From the NCBI GenBank assembly GCA_002342805.1, contig DDQW01000074.1, forward strand, positions 727-64,726: 64,000 bases of DNA. Reading direction: 5' to 3'. The position numbers were made by a program, and so were the translations under genes. This document shows, in pieces, positions 17,982 through 25,663 of this stretch. The DNA is from Clostridiales bacterium UBA2432 (GTDB lineage Bacteria; Bacillota; Clostridia; Lachnospirales; Vallitaleaceae). The stretch's first letter is position 1. Each line of letters starts with the position of its first letter. The notes below the pieces were generated by a model. It made no database searches. It was not told where the DNA came from and saw only the letters and a program-made list of their open reading frames with translations.

Positions 17982-18450
17982 AGTCGGTATGGCAGATTTA
18001 AATGTGTGCAAGTCACCGGATGCCTTAACTACGCTCGGTTTAGGTTCATGTATTGGGATTATACTCTATGACCAAAGAACAAAAGTAAGTGGTCTTGCAC
18101 ATATTATGTTGCCTGATAGTACACAAATCAAAAAAAATGAAAATAAAGCTAAATTTGCTGATACGGCAATTTATGAATTAATAAAAGAGATGGAAAAGAT
18201 AGGAGCACACAAGTCGCGACTCGTTTCAAAAATTGCAGGAGGGGCGCAAATGTTTTCCTTTAGTGGCAATAATGATATGATGCGAATTGGAGAACGTAAT
18301 GCTGAAGCAACGCGAAAATTGCTTAAAGAGCTAGGGATACCACTTTTAGCAGAAGAGTGTGGAAAAAATTATGGAAGAACGATTGAGTTCTATTCAGAAA
18401 CCGGAGAATTGCATATCAAAACAATAGGTAAAGAAATAAAAATTATCTAA
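17968..18450 (+). CDS. cheD: chemoreceptor glutamine deamidase CheD
   Basis: A 160-residue deamidase that matures and tunes chemoreceptors and partners CheC. The catalytic Cys lies in TLGLGSCIGI, the His in LAHIMLP and the conserved KIAGGAQMF segment follows. The ATG at 17968 has AGGA 10 nt upstream inside cheC; a second in-frame ATG at 17974 is possible. The order cheC-cheD-sigD matches B. subtilis. Confidence 0.96.
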   Translation: MTMIKVGMADLNVCKSPDALTTLGLGSCIGIILYDQRTKVSGLAHIMLPDSTQIKKNENKAKFADTAIYELIKEMEKIGAHKSRLVSKIAGGAQMFSFSGNNDMMRIGERNAEATRKLLKELGIPLLAEECGKNYGRTIEFYSETGELHIKTIGKEIKII

Positions 18451-18464
18451 GGCTGGGTGAAGTT

Positions 18465-18743
18465 ATGCGTATTCGTAATATAAATATAAGTTTAATGTTA
18501 ATTGCTGGAATTATTGTTGCTATCTATAGTATTGTGTATAATTATTCTATGATACGAATTATATATACAATGCTTATTGTTATGCTCTTGTTTTTTGTCA
18601 TAGGTACAATAATACAAAGTCGATTAAATGCAATTATTGAAAAAAATAATTTGGAAAAAAATAAAGTTATTAATGAACAGCTTGATGAAGAAGTCAAAGA
18701 ATTAGAAAATATAACTCCTGATCCTGAGCAAGAAAAAGAGTAG
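18465..18743 (+). CDS. small two-helix membrane protein between cheD and sigD
   Basis: I do not recognise this 92-residue protein. Two hydrophobic segments (about 7-25 and 31-48) are followed by an acidic, coiled-coil-like cytoplasmic tail rich in Glu, Asn and Lys (EQLDEEVKELENITPDPEQ). It starts 14 nt after cheD and ends 21 nt before sigD, in the same operon. Topology suggests a hairpin in the membrane with the tail in the cytoplasm. The location points to motility, but a function cannot be given. Confidence 0.75.
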   Translation: MRIRNINISLMLIAGIIVAIYSIVYNYSMIRIIYTMLIVMLLFFVIGTIIQSRLNAIIEKNNLEKNKVINEQLDEEVKELENITPDPEQEKE

Positions 18744-18764
18744 GAATGATTTAAGGAGGACAGT

Positions 18765-19529
18765 ATGAATGATGCAGCTAAGAATCAGTTATGGCAACAA
18801 TATGACAAAACTAAAAATCCTCAAATTAAAGAACAACTAATCATTGAGTATGCAGGATTAGTTAAACTAGTTGCTGGTCGACTAAGCATGTATCTCGGTA
18901 ACAATGTAGAGTTTGATGACTTGACAGGCTATGGTGTTTTTGGACTTATTGATGCGATTGATAAGTTTGATTACTCAAAAGGTATTAAATTTGAGACCTA
19001 TGCTTCGTTGAGAATTCGTGGCTCAATTTTAGATAACATTCGAAAAATGGATTGGATACCTCGATCGATTCGCAAAAAGCAAAAAATGATTGAAGCAGCT
19101 AAATTTCAAATTGAAAATGATTCAAAAGAAAATATTACAGATACATTAATAGCAGAAGAATTAGATATATCTGTTGAAGAATTATATAAATGGCAAGACC
19201 AAACAAAGGCGCTAAACTTATCCTCCCTTGAAGAATTCCTTGAACAAGGAGGAGAAGTGACATCGGATAAGATGATGACAAAGCGATTTGATCAACCGGA
19301 AAAAGCAATTGAAGAAGAAGAGGTTAAGAAAACTCTGATTAAGGCAATTGAAGGGTTAACGGAGAAAGAAAAAAAAGTCATTACACTTTATTATTACGAG
19401 GAACTGACCCTCAAAGAAATTTCGCTTATTATGGAAGTATCTGAATCGAGAATTAGTCAATTGCATACACGTTCACTAAAAAAAATGAAAGAAGTATTAG
19501 GGAATGATGTAGAAATTTTCCAAATGTGA
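18765..19529 (+). CDS. sigD: flagellar sigma factor SigD (FliA)
   Basis: Sigma-28 of 254 residues that directs late flagellar, motility and chemotaxis genes. Region 2 includes FDDLTGYGVFGLIDAIDKF and KFETYASLRIRGSILD; region 4 includes YYEELTLKEISLIMEV followed by SRISQLHTRSLKKM. AAGGAGGACAGT precedes the ATG. It closes the che block as in B. subtilis. An anti-sigma FlgM gene is not seen in this window. Confidence 0.97.
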   Translation: MNDAAKNQLWQQYDKTKNPQIKEQLIIEYAGLVKLVAGRLSMYLGNNVEFDDLTGYGVFGLIDAIDKFDYSKGIKFETYASLRIRGSILDNIRKMDWIPRSIRKKQKMIEAAKFQIENDSKENITDTLIAEELDISVEELYKWQDQTKALNLSSLEEFLEQGGEVTSDKMMTKRFDQPEKAIEEEEVKKTLIKAIEGLTEKEKKVITLYYYEELTLKEISLIMEVSESRISQLHTRSLKKMKEVLGNDVEIFQM

Positions 19530-19531
19530 CG

Positions 19532-19556
19532 ATATAATGTATAGACAACATTATAT
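19532..19556 (+). repeat. AT-rich inverted repeat between sigD and the DUF342 gene
   Basis: ATATAATGT (19532-19540) and ACATTATAT (19548-19556) are perfect 9-bp inverted copies with a 7-nt spacer, just after the sigD stop. The stem is weak and no T-run follows. It could be a protein-binding dyad or an mRNA hairpin. Confidence 0.45.
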
Positions 19557-19580
19557 TGAAAGTTTACTGGAGGTTTTATA

Positions 19581-21197
19581 ATGGGAAATGCAGCGTTTGA
19601 TGGTTATTATACAATCATAGAAAAAACAGATGGTCACTATCTTGAAATATATGCACCGGTAGATCAGGGGAAACCGGTTACCATTGATGAGATAAAAGAT
19701 GAACTTCGAAATAGCGGGATGATGAATGTAGATATGGAGAAGCTACAAGAATCGATGAAGAATATGGATGACAAACTTGTTATTAAGATTTCAGACTCGT
19801 ATAATGTAGACGAAGTGACTGGAAAACAAAATGTATATAGAATTGAAGTTTCCGATAACTGGATGGAAGCTTATGTTACGTTTTATCCTGGAGCAGAAAA
19901 CGCAAATATTTCCTTTAATGAAATCCTAGATGAATTGGAACAACGTAGTATCAAATATGGTATAAAACTTGACTATTTAGAAGAAGTACTTGCTAATCAT
20001 GACTTTAATGTGCCTTATATTATAGCTCAAGGTCAAGAAGCCACTCCGGCAATTCCGGGTAAAGTGGAATATCTATTTAAATTAAATGCAGATATGAAAC
20101 CGGAAGTTGATGCAAATGGAAATGTGAATTTTCATAAATTAAGTGTCATTAGTCTTGTTAAAGAAGGCGACTTATTAGCGCGTTTGATTCAAACAGAACC
20201 GGGTCAAGCTGGCATGAACATTAAAGGGCATGAGCTCATTCCGGCTAAAGGAAAAAACATTCGTATACGCTATGGTAAGAATACTCGAATCAATGAAGAT
20301 AAGACAGAATTATATGCAGATAAAAGCGGACTCGTTAAAGTCATTGATGAAAAGATTGTTGTTAATAATATTTATGATATTCCAGGCAACGTAGGAAGTT
20401 CAACCGGCGATATAACCTTTGATGGTTCTGTTGTCGTTCATGGGAATGTTATCACAGGTTTTCGTGTTGAAGCCAAAGAGGATATAGAAGTCATGGGCGT
20501 TGTTGAAGGAGCTACACTTCTTGCGGGAGGCATGATTACTCTACATAGTGGAATCCAAGGCATGGGAAAAAGTAATATTAAATGTGGTGGAGACTTGCAC
20601 ACGAAGTTTATTGAACAGGCAGATGTGTCTTGTGGAGGAAATATATATAGTGAAGCTTTATTGCATAGTAATGTTTCATGTAAAGGTGAAATTATTGTAG
20701 AAGGTAAAAAGGGAATGATTTCCGGTGGCCGTGTTCGAGCTGGACAACTTGTATCAAGCCGTATTCTTGGATCCCATATGGGAACAGTAACTGAAGTTGA
20801 AGTGGGAATTGACCCTGCCTTACTTGAAGAATACAATGAGCTTAGAAGAGGGATCGGCAAGTTAAAAGAAGAGGCAGAAAACCTTGAAAAAGTCATTCTA
20901 TTATTAAATAAGCGAAAAGAAATGACGGGAGAATTAGACGACGAGAAGGCTGAAATGTATAAGTCAGCAGTTCGTAACAAAGTGTTTTTAACAAATAAAA
21001 TCACAAAAAATGAACGACGAATAGAAGAACTTCAAGACGAAGTCGGACATAGAAATTCTGGGTTAGTTAAAGTTTCAGGGAATGTATATCCTGGTGTTCG
21101 AATTGGGATTGGTAATGTATATTACTTTGTTAAGGAAGAAGTTAAATATGCTGCATTTTATAAAGATGGTGCAGATGTACGTATGCGAGCGTTATAA
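19581..21197 (+). CDS. FapA/DUF342 family protein
   Basis: A 538-residue flagellar assembly protein A (FapA, DUF342) family member. The middle part has the parallel beta-helix repeats of this family (GDITFDGSVVVHGNV, then AKEDIEVMGVVEGATLLAGG and KCGGDLHTKFIEQADVSCGG), and the C-terminal part contains a coiled coil (about 410-490). CTGGAGG precedes the ATG. In other bacteria DUF342 proteins are linked to flagellar assembly or polar localisation, but a biochemical role is not firmly established. Its place after sigD supports a motility link. Confidence 0.85.
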   Translation: MGNAAFDGYYTIIEKTDGHYLEIYAPVDQGKPVTIDEIKDELRNSGMMNVDMEKLQESMKNMDDKLVIKISDSYNVDEVTGKQNVYRIEVSDNWMEAYVTFYPGAENANISFNEILDELEQRSIKYGIKLDYLEEVLANHDFNVPYIIAQGQEATPAIPGKVEYLFKLNADMKPEVDANGNVNFHKLSVISLVKEGDLLARLIQTEPGQAGMNIKGHELIPAKGKNIRIRYGKNTRINEDKTELYADKSGLVKVIDEKIVVNNIYDIPGNVGSSTGDITFDGSVVVHGNVITGFRVEAKEDIEVMGVVEGATLLAGGMITLHSGIQGMGKSNIKCGGDLHTKFIEQADVSCGGNIYSEALLHSNVSCKGEIIVEGKKGMISGGRVRAGQLVSSRILGSHMGTVTEVEVGIDPALLEEYNELRRGIGKLKEEAENLEKVILLLNKRKEMTGELDDEKAEMYKSAVRNKVFLTNKITKNERRIEELQDEVGHRNSGLVKVSGNVYPGVRIGIGNVYYFVKEEVKYAAFYKDGADVRMRAL

Positions 21198-21222
21198 TTT
21201 TTGAATGTAAGGAGTTGATTAT

Positions 21223-21531
21223 ATGGCAATTAGACCTTTAGACATGCAAGTTATGGTACCCAAGCTTCAAGAAGTTGCACAAATGAAACATGCAGAAAAT
21301 CAACGCTCGAATCTTGAACAAAGTCATATTGCAAACCAAAATAATAAAGACATCCAACATGATCAACATCGAGTAAAACATTCTTCAGAAGGACAAGAAA
21401 CAGATGCTCAAGCCGATGCAAAAGAAGAAGGAAAAAACACGTATGGATATCAACCGCCCAATAAAAAACGCGACCAAGCAAATGAAAAAAAGAAACCAAA
21501 AAGCTATCATAAAATTGATGTACGAATTTAG
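21223..21531 (+). CDS. small hydrophilic protein of the flagellar operon
   Basis: A 102-residue protein of unknown function. The first 25 residues (MAIRPLDMQVMVPKLQEV) look ordered and are the part I would expect to be conserved; the rest is rich in Gln, Asn, His, Asp and Lys and probably disordered. No membrane helix or Cys is present. AAGGAGTTG precedes the ATG, and it lies 25 nt after the DUF342 gene and 12 nt before the next one. A short docking peptide with a flexible tail is possible, but that is inference. Confidence 0.75.
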   Translation: MAIRPLDMQVMVPKLQEVAQMKHAENQRSNLEQSHIANQNNKDIQHDQHRVKHSSEGQETDAQADAKEEGKNTYGYQPPNKKRDQANEKKKPKSYHKIDVRI

Positions 21532-21543
21532 TTAGGAGATATT

Positions 21544-22035
21544 ATGACAAGTTTTGATGGTTTATTAGTGACGTTAATCTTTATTGGTGGACTACTTTTT
21601 ATAGTAAGTTTTGTCATTATCCGAAATGGCATAAATCATATCGATGAGAATGCAGAATATAATGAGGACGATGAAGATTTTGTGTATGATGAAGTAAAAA
21701 GTAAAATTTTAGAACTCAATGAATATGGTGAATATCTAAAAAATGAACTTGATGCAAAGCATAAAGAACTCCTTTTTTTATACCAGATGATTAATGAAAG
21801 GGAAAAAGAAATTCGGCGTACGGATCCTATTCCAGAAAGTTCACAAGAGCTTGAAAGCCATCAAGATATGCATCTAAATGCAGTCAGTCAAAAAGAAGTT
21901 GAAGTGTATAAAGACATTCATTATAATAAAAAAATACTTGATATGTCCATAGCAGGATATTCGAATCAAGAGATTGCAAAACGTCTAAATATAGGTACAG
22001 GACAAGTAGAACTGGTGTTGAACTTATTTAAATAG
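21544..22035 (+). CDS. membrane-anchored DUF6115-like protein, SwrB-like position
   Basis: A 163-residue protein: one N-terminal membrane helix (about 8-26), an acidic coiled-coil region (about 35-105) and a C-terminal helix-turn-helix-like segment (GYSNQEIAKRLNIGTGQVEL). This layout resembles the DUF6115 family. In B. subtilis the gene between sigD and rpsB, swrB, encodes a similarly sized single-pass protein that helps activate the FliP-containing export core, so this may be its counterpart. That equivalence rests on position, size and topology and is not proven. TTAGGAGAT precedes the ATG. Confidence 0.75.
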   Translation: MTSFDGLLVTLIFIGGLLFIVSFVIIRNGINHIDENAEYNEDDEDFVYDEVKSKILELNEYGEYLKNELDAKHKELLFLYQMINEREKEIRRTDPIPESSQELESHQDMHLNAVSQKEVEVYKDIHYNKKILDMSIAGYSNQEIAKRLNIGTGQVELVLNLFK

Positions 22036-22047
22036 GAGATTAAAAGG

Positions 22048-22305
22048 ATGAAGAGCATAAAAAAAGACAATGTATTATGGATGATTCAAGGGATTGGCAT
22101 TGGACTGTTGCTAGCCGGAATCATCCTATTTATATGGAAAGAACCCTTGAGTAAAAGTTTTCAAGAGACAATTACAGATGAAGAAGTTAGAGAACGCGCA
22201 CAAGAGTTAGGGATGATTCCCCTAACAAAAGTCGAGGATGTTTACTTAACAGATGAGGATGTTATAAAAAAAGCTCAAGAACTTGGCATGGAATTTAGTG
22301 AATAA
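22048..22305 (+). CDS. small single-pass protein with duplicated ELGM motif
   Basis: An 85-residue protein of unknown function with one membrane helix (about 10-30). Its outer part contains two copies of a 15-residue module: TDEEVRERAQELGMI and TDEDVIKKAQELGME. A basic N-terminus (MKSIKKDN) suggests the repeats face outside. Similar short helical modules occur at the edge of some clostridial envelope proteins, but I cannot name the family with confidence. It is the last gene of the flagellar operon, 12 nt after the DUF6115-like gene and directly before the rpsB promoter. Confidence 0.72.
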   Translation: MKSIKKDNVLWMIQGIGIGLLLAGIILFIWKEPLSKSFQETITDEEVRERAQELGMIPLTKVEDVYLTDEDVIKKAQELGMEFSE

Positions 22306-22311
22306 AAGTAC

Positions 22312-22340
22312 TTGTTTTTTTTGTGTGTATATGGTACACT
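22312..22340 (+). promoter_or_regulatory. SigA-type promoter for rpsB
   Basis: TTGTTT (22312-22317) and TACACT (22335-22340) are separated by 17 nt, and TG at 22332-22333 gives an extended -10. It begins just after the last flagellar gene and separates ribosomal transcription from the fla/che operon. Confidence 0.65.
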
Positions 22341-22361
22341 ATCAGACGGGTAAAAAAAGCA

Positions 22362-22418
22362 CATAGGACGATTTCTGGCATGGTGCCGTGAAGGTTTGCC
22401 AAGAAGAAGAATCCTATG
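22362..22418 (+). ncRNA. structured 5-prime leader of rpsB (candidate S2 autoregulatory element)
   Basis: CATAGGA (22362-22368) pairs perfectly with TCCTATG (22412-22418). Inside, TTCTGGCA (22373-22380) pairs with TGCC-A-AGAA (22397-22405) with one bulged base, and an alternative small hairpin GGCA-TGG-TGCC can form. The element lies between the promoter and the rpsB ribosome site (GGAGGT at 22435-22440). Ribosomal protein S2 is autoregulated through mRNA leaders in several bacterial groups; that this fold does so here is inference. Confidence 0.55.
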
Positions 22419-22446
22419 GAAGAAGATAACCAATGGAGGTAGTAAA

Positions 22447-23172
22447 ATGAGCGTTATTTCAATGAAACAACTATTAGAAGCAGGTGTTCACTTTGGACAT
22501 CAAACACGAAGATGGAATCCTAAAATGGCTGAGTATATCTATACTGAGCGTAACGGGATTTATATCATCGACTTACAACAAACAACAAAATTAATCGATA
22601 AAGCGTATGACGTGGTTAAAGAAGTTGTGGCAGCAGGTGGTAAAGTTCTTTTCGTAGGAACGAAAAAGCAAGCTCAAGAAGCGATTCAAAAAGAAGCAGA
22701 GCGTTGTGGAATGTTCTATGTGAATAACCGATGGTTAGGTGGTATGTTAACAAACTTTAATACAATTCAAAGTCGTATTAATCGTCTAAAAGAAATTGAA
22801 AAGATGGAAGAAGACGGTACATTTGAAGTATTACCTAAAAAAGAAGTTATTGGTTTACGTCATGAGATGGAAAAACTTGAGAGAAACCTTGGCGGAATTA
22901 AAGAGATGAACGGTGTTCCGGATCTTATCTATATTGTTGATCCAAAGAACGAACGTATCACTATTCAAGAAGCACATATCCTTGGTATTCCTTTAATCGG
23001 TATTGTTGATACAAACTGTGATCCGGAAGAGATTGATTATGTTATTCCTGGTAACGATGATGCAATCCGTGCAGTTAAACTTATTACTTCAACAATGGCA
23101 AATGCTGTAATTGAAGCAAATCAAGGTGCACAAATGAATGTTGATGACGAAGTTGAAGTGCCAGCTGAATAA
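22447..23172 (+). CDS. rpsB: 30S ribosomal protein S2
   Basis: A 241-residue S2 protein with the N-terminal signature LEAGVHFGHQTRRWNPKM and the later IVDPKNERITIQEAHILGI and PGNDDAIRAVKLI. The ATG at 22447 follows GGAGGT by 6 nt; an upstream in-frame TTG at 22396 lies inside the leader fold and is rejected. It has the acidic C-terminal tail common in Firmicutes. The rpsB-tsf-pyrH-frr order is nearly universal. Confidence 0.98.
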   Translation: MSVISMKQLLEAGVHFGHQTRRWNPKMAEYIYTERNGIYIIDLQQTTKLIDKAYDVVKEVVAAGGKVLFVGTKKQAQEAIQKEAERCGMFYVNNRWLGGMLTNFNTIQSRINRLKEIEKMEEDGTFEVLPKKEVIGLRHEMEKLERNLGGIKEMNGVPDLIYIVDPKNERITIQEAHILGIPLIGIVDTNCDPEEIDYVIPGNDDAIRAVKLITSTMANAVIEANQGAQMNVDDEVEVPAE

Positions 23173-23175
23173 GTT

Positions 23176-23199
23176 CATAACATTTTATGTCATGTTATG
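23176..23199 (+). repeat. inverted repeat just after rpsB
   Basis: CATAACAT (23176-23183) and ATGTTATG (23192-23199) are perfect inverted copies with an 8-nt spacer, starting 4 nt after the rpsB stop. It has no T-run and lies directly before the terminator hairpin; together they could form a paired regulatory structure. Confidence 0.45.
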
Positions 23200-23214
23200 T
23201 ATAATATAAAACTG

Positions 23215-23244
23215 AATGCTTCAACATATGTTGAAGCATTTTTT
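23215..23244 (+). terminator. intrinsic terminator/attenuator between rpsB and tsf
   Basis: AATGCTTCAAC (23215-23225), loop ATAT, GTTGAAGCATT (23230-23240): an 11-bp perfect stem running into six Ts. Since tsf follows without a clear promoter of its own, this may be a partial terminator that sets the S2 to EF-Ts ratio. Confidence 0.85.
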
Positions 23245-23284
23245 ACGAATGAATCTTAATGAATAATATATGGAGGTAATGGAT

Positions 23285-24211
23285 ATGGCAGTAACTGCAG
23301 CATTAGTAAAAGAATTACGTGAAAGAACAGGCGCCGGAATGCTTGATTGCAAAAAAGCATTAACGGAGACTGACGGTAATATTGAACAGTCGATTGAAGT
23401 GTTACGTGAAAAAGGTCTTGCAAAAGCAGCAAAAAAAGCCGGACGTATTGCAGCTGAAGGTATGGTAGTTGCAAATGTAGCGGATGACCAGAAATCAGCG
23501 GTACTTGTTGAAGTTAACTCTGAAACAGACTTTGTGGCTAAAAATGAAAAATTCCAGAAGTATGTTGCTCAAGTAGCTGAACAAGCAATGAAAACAAGCG
23601 CAACAGATATTGAGGCTTTCTTAGCTGAGAAATGGATTGCAGACGAGTCAAAAACGGTTGAAGAAGAAGTGAATTCTCAAATCGCAGTCATTGGAGAAAA
23701 ACTTAGTATTCGACGATTCAAAAAAATTACAGTTGACAATGGAATGGTTGCGTCATATATTCATGCAGGTGGAAAAATCGGCGTTTTAGTTGAAGCTGAA
23801 ACAGACCTTGTTAATGATGATATTCAAGAAGCACTTCGTAATGTTGCTATGCAAATCGCAGCTTTACCACCAGTTTACTTAAGCCGTGAAGAAGTTGATG
23901 CAGACTATATTGAATCAGAAAAAGCAATTCTTAAACAACAAGCAATTAATGAAAATCCTGATAAACCGGAAAGCATCATTGACAAAATGATTATCGGACG
24001 TCTAAATAAGCAATTAAAAGAAGTATGTCTTTTAGATCAGACATATGTTAAAGACAGTGATTTAACTGTTCAGAAATATATTGATCAAGTAGCTAAAAAT
24101 GCTGGTACATCGATTACGTTAAAATCCTATGTACGATTTGAAACAGGCGAAGGTATTGAAAAGAAAGAAGAAAACTTTGCTGAAGAAGTTGCTAAACAAA
24201 TGCAACAATAA
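23285..24211 (+). CDS. tsf: translation elongation factor Ts
   Basis: A 308-residue EF-Ts, the nucleotide exchange factor for EF-Tu. The N-terminal UBA-like domain ends in RTGAGMLDCKKAL, and the core includes SETDFVAKN and AAEGMV. The ATG at 23285 lies 8 nt after GGAGG; an ATG at 23279 would be only 2 nt away. The C-terminus contains the LLDQTYVKDSDLTVQKYI segment of the dimerisation region. Confidence 0.97.
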   Translation: MAVTAALVKELRERTGAGMLDCKKALTETDGNIEQSIEVLREKGLAKAAKKAGRIAAEGMVVANVADDQKSAVLVEVNSETDFVAKNEKFQKYVAQVAEQAMKTSATDIEAFLAEKWIADESKTVEEEVNSQIAVIGEKLSIRRFKKITVDNGMVASYIHAGGKIGVLVEAETDLVNDDIQEALRNVAMQIAALPPVYLSREEVDADYIESEKAILKQQAINENPDKPESIIDKMIIGRLNKQLKEVCLLDQTYVKDSDLTVQKYIDQVAKNAGTSITLKSYVRFETGEGIEKKEENFAEEVAKQMQQ

Positions 24212-24231
24212 TTAGTCATAGAATTGTTGTT

Positions 24232-24265
24232 TTAAAGGAAGCACCTTGGTGTTTCCTTTAATTTT
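24232..24265 (+). terminator. intrinsic terminator after tsf
   Basis: TTAAAGGAAGCACC (24232-24245) pairs with GGTGTTTCCTTTAA (24248-24261) over 14 bp with one G.U pair, followed by TTTTA. It ends the rpsB-tsf unit before pyrH. Confidence 0.8.
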
Positions 24266-24315
24266 ATCTAGTAATATTGTTGAAATTATGATAAATTATA
24301 AATGTGAGGTGTACG

Positions 24316-25020
24316 ATGAAAAAACCCCAAAAGGTGTTATTAAAGTTAAGCGGTGAAGCTCTTTCCGGAGAAGCCGGAAAATGTTTTTCAGAAAAGAATG
24401 TTTTAGAAGTTGCAAGGCAAGTGAAAGAACTTGTAACAAATGGAGTCCAAGTTGGAATTGTTATTGGTGGCGGTAATTTTTGGCGTGGCCGAACGAGTGA
24501 AAACATGGACAGGACAAAAGCAGATCAGATTGGTATGCTGGCTACAGTTATGAATTGCTTATATGCAGCAGAAATTTTTCGGACGCTTGGTTTAAAAACA
24601 TTGGTAATGACTCCGTTCAAAGTTGGTCAGATGACTCAAGAATTTGATAAAGATTCATGTATGGAAAAACAGAGCCAAGGAGTTGTCACTTTTTTTGCAG
24701 GTGGTTTAGGACATCCGTATTTTTCAACGGATACAACAGCAGCATTGCGTGCAATTGAGACAGAATGTGATATAATATTATTAGCAAAAAATATTGATGG
24801 AGTTTATGATTCGGATCCAAATCAACATTCAGAGGCTATTAAATATGATCGCATTTCCTTGAAAGAAGTTATTGACCAAGAATTGAAGGTTATGGATTTG
24901 ACTGCAGCGATTATGTGCCTAGAGCATAAAATTAATATGCACGTATTTTATCTTAATGATGAAGATAGCATAATCAATGCAATGAATGGTCAGAATAAGG
25001 GTACTTTAGTTTATGTATAA
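24316..25020 (+). CDS. pyrH: UMP kinase
   Basis: A 234-residue bacterial UMP kinase (amino-acid kinase fold) that makes UDP. Signatures are LLKLSGEALSGE at the N-terminus, GIVIGGGNFWRG and LLAKNIDGVYDSDP. The ATG at 24316 follows GAGGTG; a GTG at 24304 in frame lies in that site. It precedes frr as usual. Confidence 0.97.
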   Translation: MKKPQKVLLKLSGEALSGEAGKCFSEKNVLEVARQVKELVTNGVQVGIVIGGGNFWRGRTSENMDRTKADQIGMLATVMNCLYAAEIFRTLGLKTLVMTPFKVGQMTQEFDKDSCMEKQSQGVVTFFAGGLGHPYFSTDTTAALRAIETECDIILLAKNIDGVYDSDPNQHSEAIKYDRISLKEVIDQELKVMDLTAAIMCLEHKINMHVFYLNDEDSIINAMNGQNKGTLVYV

Positions 25021-25035
25021 TTTAGGAGGCTACTT

Positions 25036-25590
25036 ATGGAGGCAGTATTAAAAGAATATGAAGAGAAGATGGAAAAAACGATTCACGTACTAGAAGAAGA
25101 ATTTAATAGTATTCGAGCTGGACGAGCGAATCCACACGTGCTTGATCAAATCAAAGTTGACTATTATGGTCAACCATCACCTTTGAACCAGGTAGGAAAC
25201 ATTAGTGTGCCGGAAGCAAGATTGTTGCAAATCCAACCTTGGGATAAAACAATGTTAGCTGAAATCGAAAAAGCAATAAACATGTCAGATATTGGAATAC
25301 ATCCACAAAATGACGGCGCTTGTATTCGATTATCATTCCCTGAATTAACGGAAGAACGACGTAAAGAATTAACAAAAGATATTAAGAAAAAAGGTGAAGA
25401 TGCAAAAATTGCAATTCGTAACATTCGTAGAGATGCCAATGATCATTTTAAACGTCAAGAAAAAGACAGTAAAATCACTGAAGATGATTTAAAAGAACTT
25501 GAAGATAAGGTACAATCATTGACTGACAAATTTATTAAAAATATTGATGAACATGTTTCAAGAAAAAGCGAAGAAATCTTAAAAGTATAA
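25036..25590 (+). CDS. frr: ribosome recycling factor
   Basis: A 184-residue RRF that splits post-termination ribosomes with EF-G. The coiled-coil ends and the hinge are typical: FNSIRAGRANPHVLDQIKV near the start, then ISVPEARLLQIQPWDKTML and RRDANDHFKRQEKD. TTAGGAGG precedes the ATG by a suitable gap; 15 nt separate it from pyrH. Confidence 0.98.
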   Translation: MEAVLKEYEEKMEKTIHVLEEEFNSIRAGRANPHVLDQIKVDYYGQPSPLNQVGNISVPEARLLQIQPWDKTMLAEIEKAINMSDIGIHPQNDGACIRLSFPELTEERRKELTKDIKKKGEDAKIAIRNIRRDANDHFKRQEKDSKITEDDLKELEDKVQSLTDKFIKNIDEHVSRKSEEILKV

Positions 25591-25618
25591 AAATAACTTA
25601 ATACGCTAACCTAAAATC

Positions 25619-25634
25619 CCCCTCGAAAGAGGGG
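25619..25634 (+). other. GAAA-tetraloop hairpin after frr
   Basis: CCCCTC-GAAA-GAGGGG is a 6-bp GC-rich stem with a GNRA loop in the 73-bp gap before uppS. The sequence after it is AT-rich but lacks a real T-run, so it may be a weak terminator or an mRNA stabiliser. Confidence 0.5.
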
Positions 25635-25663
25635 AATATTATTTATGTAGTAGAGGTGAAAAG

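Noticed and set aside
23200..23205. TATAAT as promoter for tsf
   Set aside because: No suitable -35 is present, and the terminator stem lies only 10 nt downstream, so any transcript would stop at once.
24289..24297. TG-A-TAAATT extended -10 before pyrH
   Set aside because: Poor -10 match and no -35; pyrH could be served by read-through. Too weak to list.
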